A DNA stretch of 64,000 nucleotides, from the NCBI GenBank assembly GCA_003609755.1, contig AP017991.1, positions 2,931,501-2,995,500 on the forward strand, written 5' to 3'. Below, piece after piece: positions 62,458 through 64,000 of the stretch. The first letter of the stretch is position 1. Each line of letters starts with the position of its first letter. Below the pieces are notes generated by a model that did no database searches, had not been told where the DNA came from, and was given only the letters and a program-made list of their open reading frames with translations. The DNA comes from Planktothrix agardhii NIES-204 (GTDB lineage: Bacteria > Cyanobacteriota > Cyanobacteriia > Cyanobacteriales > Microcoleaceae). The translations under genes and the position numbers were made by a program.

Positions 62458-64000
62458 GTGCCATATTTAATTTATAATCCCGATACAACCGGGGCTATGA
62501 CCTTTAACCTACAGTTCGGTGTAAATACCATCGGACGGGGGCGGGATAACACAATTTGTTTAGCAGATGTGAGTCTTTCTCGTCATCACGCTCGCATTGA
62601 TGTCAGCGAGGGAAAAAACACGATTACCGATATGCAGAGTAGTAATCATACCTTTGTGAATGAGGTGATAATTGAACACGCGAATCTCAAATCTGGAGAT
62701 TTAATTCGTTGTGGTCGTGTAGTGTTTAAATTTATGAATGTTTCCCTCACACCCTCTTTAAAATCGGAGGCTGAAAATCATCAAACCTCGGTTATTCACG
62801 AATTTGCTACCGATAATAGTTATACCATTATTCAAGATTTATTAGGAACTTCTCAAGCCATAAATTCAGTTTTAAATATTCGACAACAAGATGCTAATTT
62901 AAGAATTGTTGATAAGTTAAAAATTTTATTAGAAGTTAGTAAAGAGTTATCTTCTCCGAATGAACCCAATAAACTCTTAGATAAAATTTTAGATCTATTA
63001 TTTCAAATAATGAATCTGGATCGGGCGGCGATTTTGTTAGTTAATCCTAAAACCAATAACTTAGAAAATAAAGCCGTTAAATTTCGGGAGGAACCCCTCG
63101 CCGATGAACATTTTTATAGTAAAAAAATTACCAATATTGTCAGAGAAACAGGAAATGCCGTATTAATAGATAATGCTCAAGCCGATGAGCGATTTGAAGG
63201 GTCTGAGTCGATTCTCTGTCAAGCTATTCATGCCTCGATGTGTGTACCGTTAAGATTACGGGATAGTGTGATTGGGGTTTTGTATGTCGATAATTTATCT
63301 TTATCTAATCTTTATTCTCCCGAAGATGTAGAATTTTTAGCCGCCTTAGCTAATCAAGCGGCGATCGCAATTGATAATGCCGAACTTTATAAAAAAATGC
63401 AGGAAGAAGCCGTAATTAGAAATAAATTAGAACGGTTTTTTCCTCCAGCAGTGAGTCGAAAACTTCGGGAAGAAGGAAAATTTGATGCCATTGTAGAAAG
63501 TGAAGTTACCGCCCTATTTTCTGATATTACTAGATTTACAGAAATGTCTTCTCGAATGCAGCCTCGTCAAGTTATTTCTATGTTAAATGAATATTTTAAA
63601 CTGATGGTGGAGGAAATTGTTTTTCCCTTTGAAGGAACCTTAGAAAAATACATTGGGGATGCTTTAGTTGCGGTTTGGGGATCTCCCTATTCCCGCCATG
63701 ATGATGTGGATCGAGCGGTGCGAGCCGCCATTGAAATGCAGTGGACGGTAGATAGAATGAATCAAAAATGGAAACAGCGTTATGGAGAACCAATTTATAT
63801 TCATATTGGACTGAATACCGGACAGGTAGCTGCGGGAAATATTGGTTCAGAAAAACTGATTCAATATACCCATACTGGGGATACCATGAATGTCGCCAGT
63901 CGAATTTGTTCAGCAGCTAATAAAAATGAAATTTTAATTTCTCAATCAACTTTTGATCAGTTAAAAGATCGGAGTTTGCCTTTAGAAACAATACCTCCTG
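62458..64000 (+). CDS. FHA-GAF adenylate cyclase, 5' part (runs off the window)
   Basis: An open frame of 514 codons without a stop before the window edge. The GTG at 62458 follows AGAGG and gives VPYLIYNPDTTG, a normal FHA start. The FHA domain (about 1-95, NTIGRGRDNTI, SLSRHHARI, SSNHTFVN) binds phosphothreonine peptides. A GAF domain spans about 160-320. The class III cyclase domain starts about 345, with metal-binding D356 (LFSDITRF) and D401 (IGDALVAVWG), the adenine-selecting lysine K397, and GDTMNVASR with the transition-state Asn and Arg. This is the signature of an adenylate rather than a guanylate cyclase. Similar cyclases occur in Anabaena and Spirulina. Confidence 0.93.
   Translation, partial: MPYLIYNPDTTGAMTFNLQFGVNTIGRGRDNTICLADVSLSRHHARIDVSEGKNTITDMQSSNHTFVNEVIIEHANLKSGDLIRCGRVVFKFMNVSLTPSLKSEAENHQTSVIHEFATDNSYTIIQDLLGTSQAINSVLNIRQQDANLRIVDKLKILLEVSKELSSPNEPNKLLDKILDLLFQIMNLDRAAILLVNPKTNNLENKAVKFREEPLADEHFYSKKITNIVRETGNAVLIDNAQADERFEGSESILCQAIHASMCVPLRLRDSVIGVLYVDNLSLSNLYSPEDVEFLAALANQAAIAIDNAELYKKMQEEAVIRNKLERFFPPAVSRKLREEGKFDAIVESEVTALFSDITRFTEMSSRMQPRQVISMLNEYFKLMVEEIVFPFEGTLEKYIGDALVAVWGSPYSRHDDVDRAVRAAIEMQWTVDRMNQKWKQRYGEPIYIHIGLNTGQVAAGNIGSEKLIQYTHTGDTMNVASRICSAANKNEILISQSTFDQLKDRSLPLETIPP

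Overview
The window is chromosomal DNA from a cyanobacterium, most likely a filamentous, non-heterocystous one of the Planktothrix/Oscillatoriales kind (the genus is a guess). The evidence is a phycobilisome rod-core linker gene, several cyanobacteria-typical conserved proteins, abundant HIP1 octamers (GCGATCGC), moderately AT-rich coding sequence, and many heptanucleotide short tandem repeats (STRRs) and palindromic repeats in intergenic DNA. No tRNA, rRNA or CRISPR array was found.

Layout. 1-1.6 kb: three consecutive terD-family genes (the first cut by the window edge). 1.6-7.2 kb: a di-iron fatty acid hydroxylase, cpcG, a DUF3120 membrane protein, a SUI1 factor, queE and a queD-like gene, and an unknown gene whose stop lies in a repeat. 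7.3-14.1 kb: an accessory stretch. A pilin-like lipoprotein gene is followed by three minus-strand cassettes: HEPN/MNT, a TPR-CHAT protease with a two-TM membrane protein, and a VapC-type pair. Each cassette has a copy of one 32-39 nt repeat just beyond its 3' end, and the first copy is the end of the pilin gene. 14.2-21.9 kb: small conserved proteins, a 1606-aa multi-PAS/GAF histidine kinase with its response regulator, and a conserved 141-aa protein. 21.9-28.2 kb: a GNAT protein, RelA/SpoT, QueG, and a REC-GAF-PP2C phosphatase with an overlapping anti-sigma-type kinase. 28.3-29.2 kb: a small TA-like pair and an HNH nuclease. 29.6-33.5 kb: plsX-fabH-fabD and an alpha/beta hydrolase. 33.5-41 kb: an osmotic-stress block with a fused betaine-type binding protein/permease, its ATPase, two MscS channels and an OvoA-type sulfoxide synthase. 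41.2-46.4 kb: a PPP phosphatase, a DUF1995 protein, a type II restriction-modification pair, a cysteine desulfurase and a zinc-binding small protein. 46.7-49.8 kb: a MITE-like element, a secreted PLD/EF-hand/HhH protein and an orphan sensor kinase. 50.2-59 kb: two giant genes resembling a Druantia type III defence pair. 59.2-64 kb: a CPA2 antiporter, an orphan Phd antitoxin, recF and the 5' part of an FHA-GAF adenylate cyclase.

How the genes work together. Core pathways represented are queuosine synthesis (queE, queD-like, queG), fatty acid/phospholipid initiation (plsX, fabH, fabD), stringent response, osmoadaptation and recombination (recF). Two accessory zones look like defence or conflict islands: 7.7-14.1 kb and 42.8-59 kb. 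The most novel-looking candidate is the CHAT protease module at 8.6-13.4 kb. There a caspase-like protease is fused in frame to a small ORF that keeps its own ribosome-binding site and start codon, is coupled to a coiled-coil/two-TM protein, and sits in a repeat-bounded, cassette-like array.
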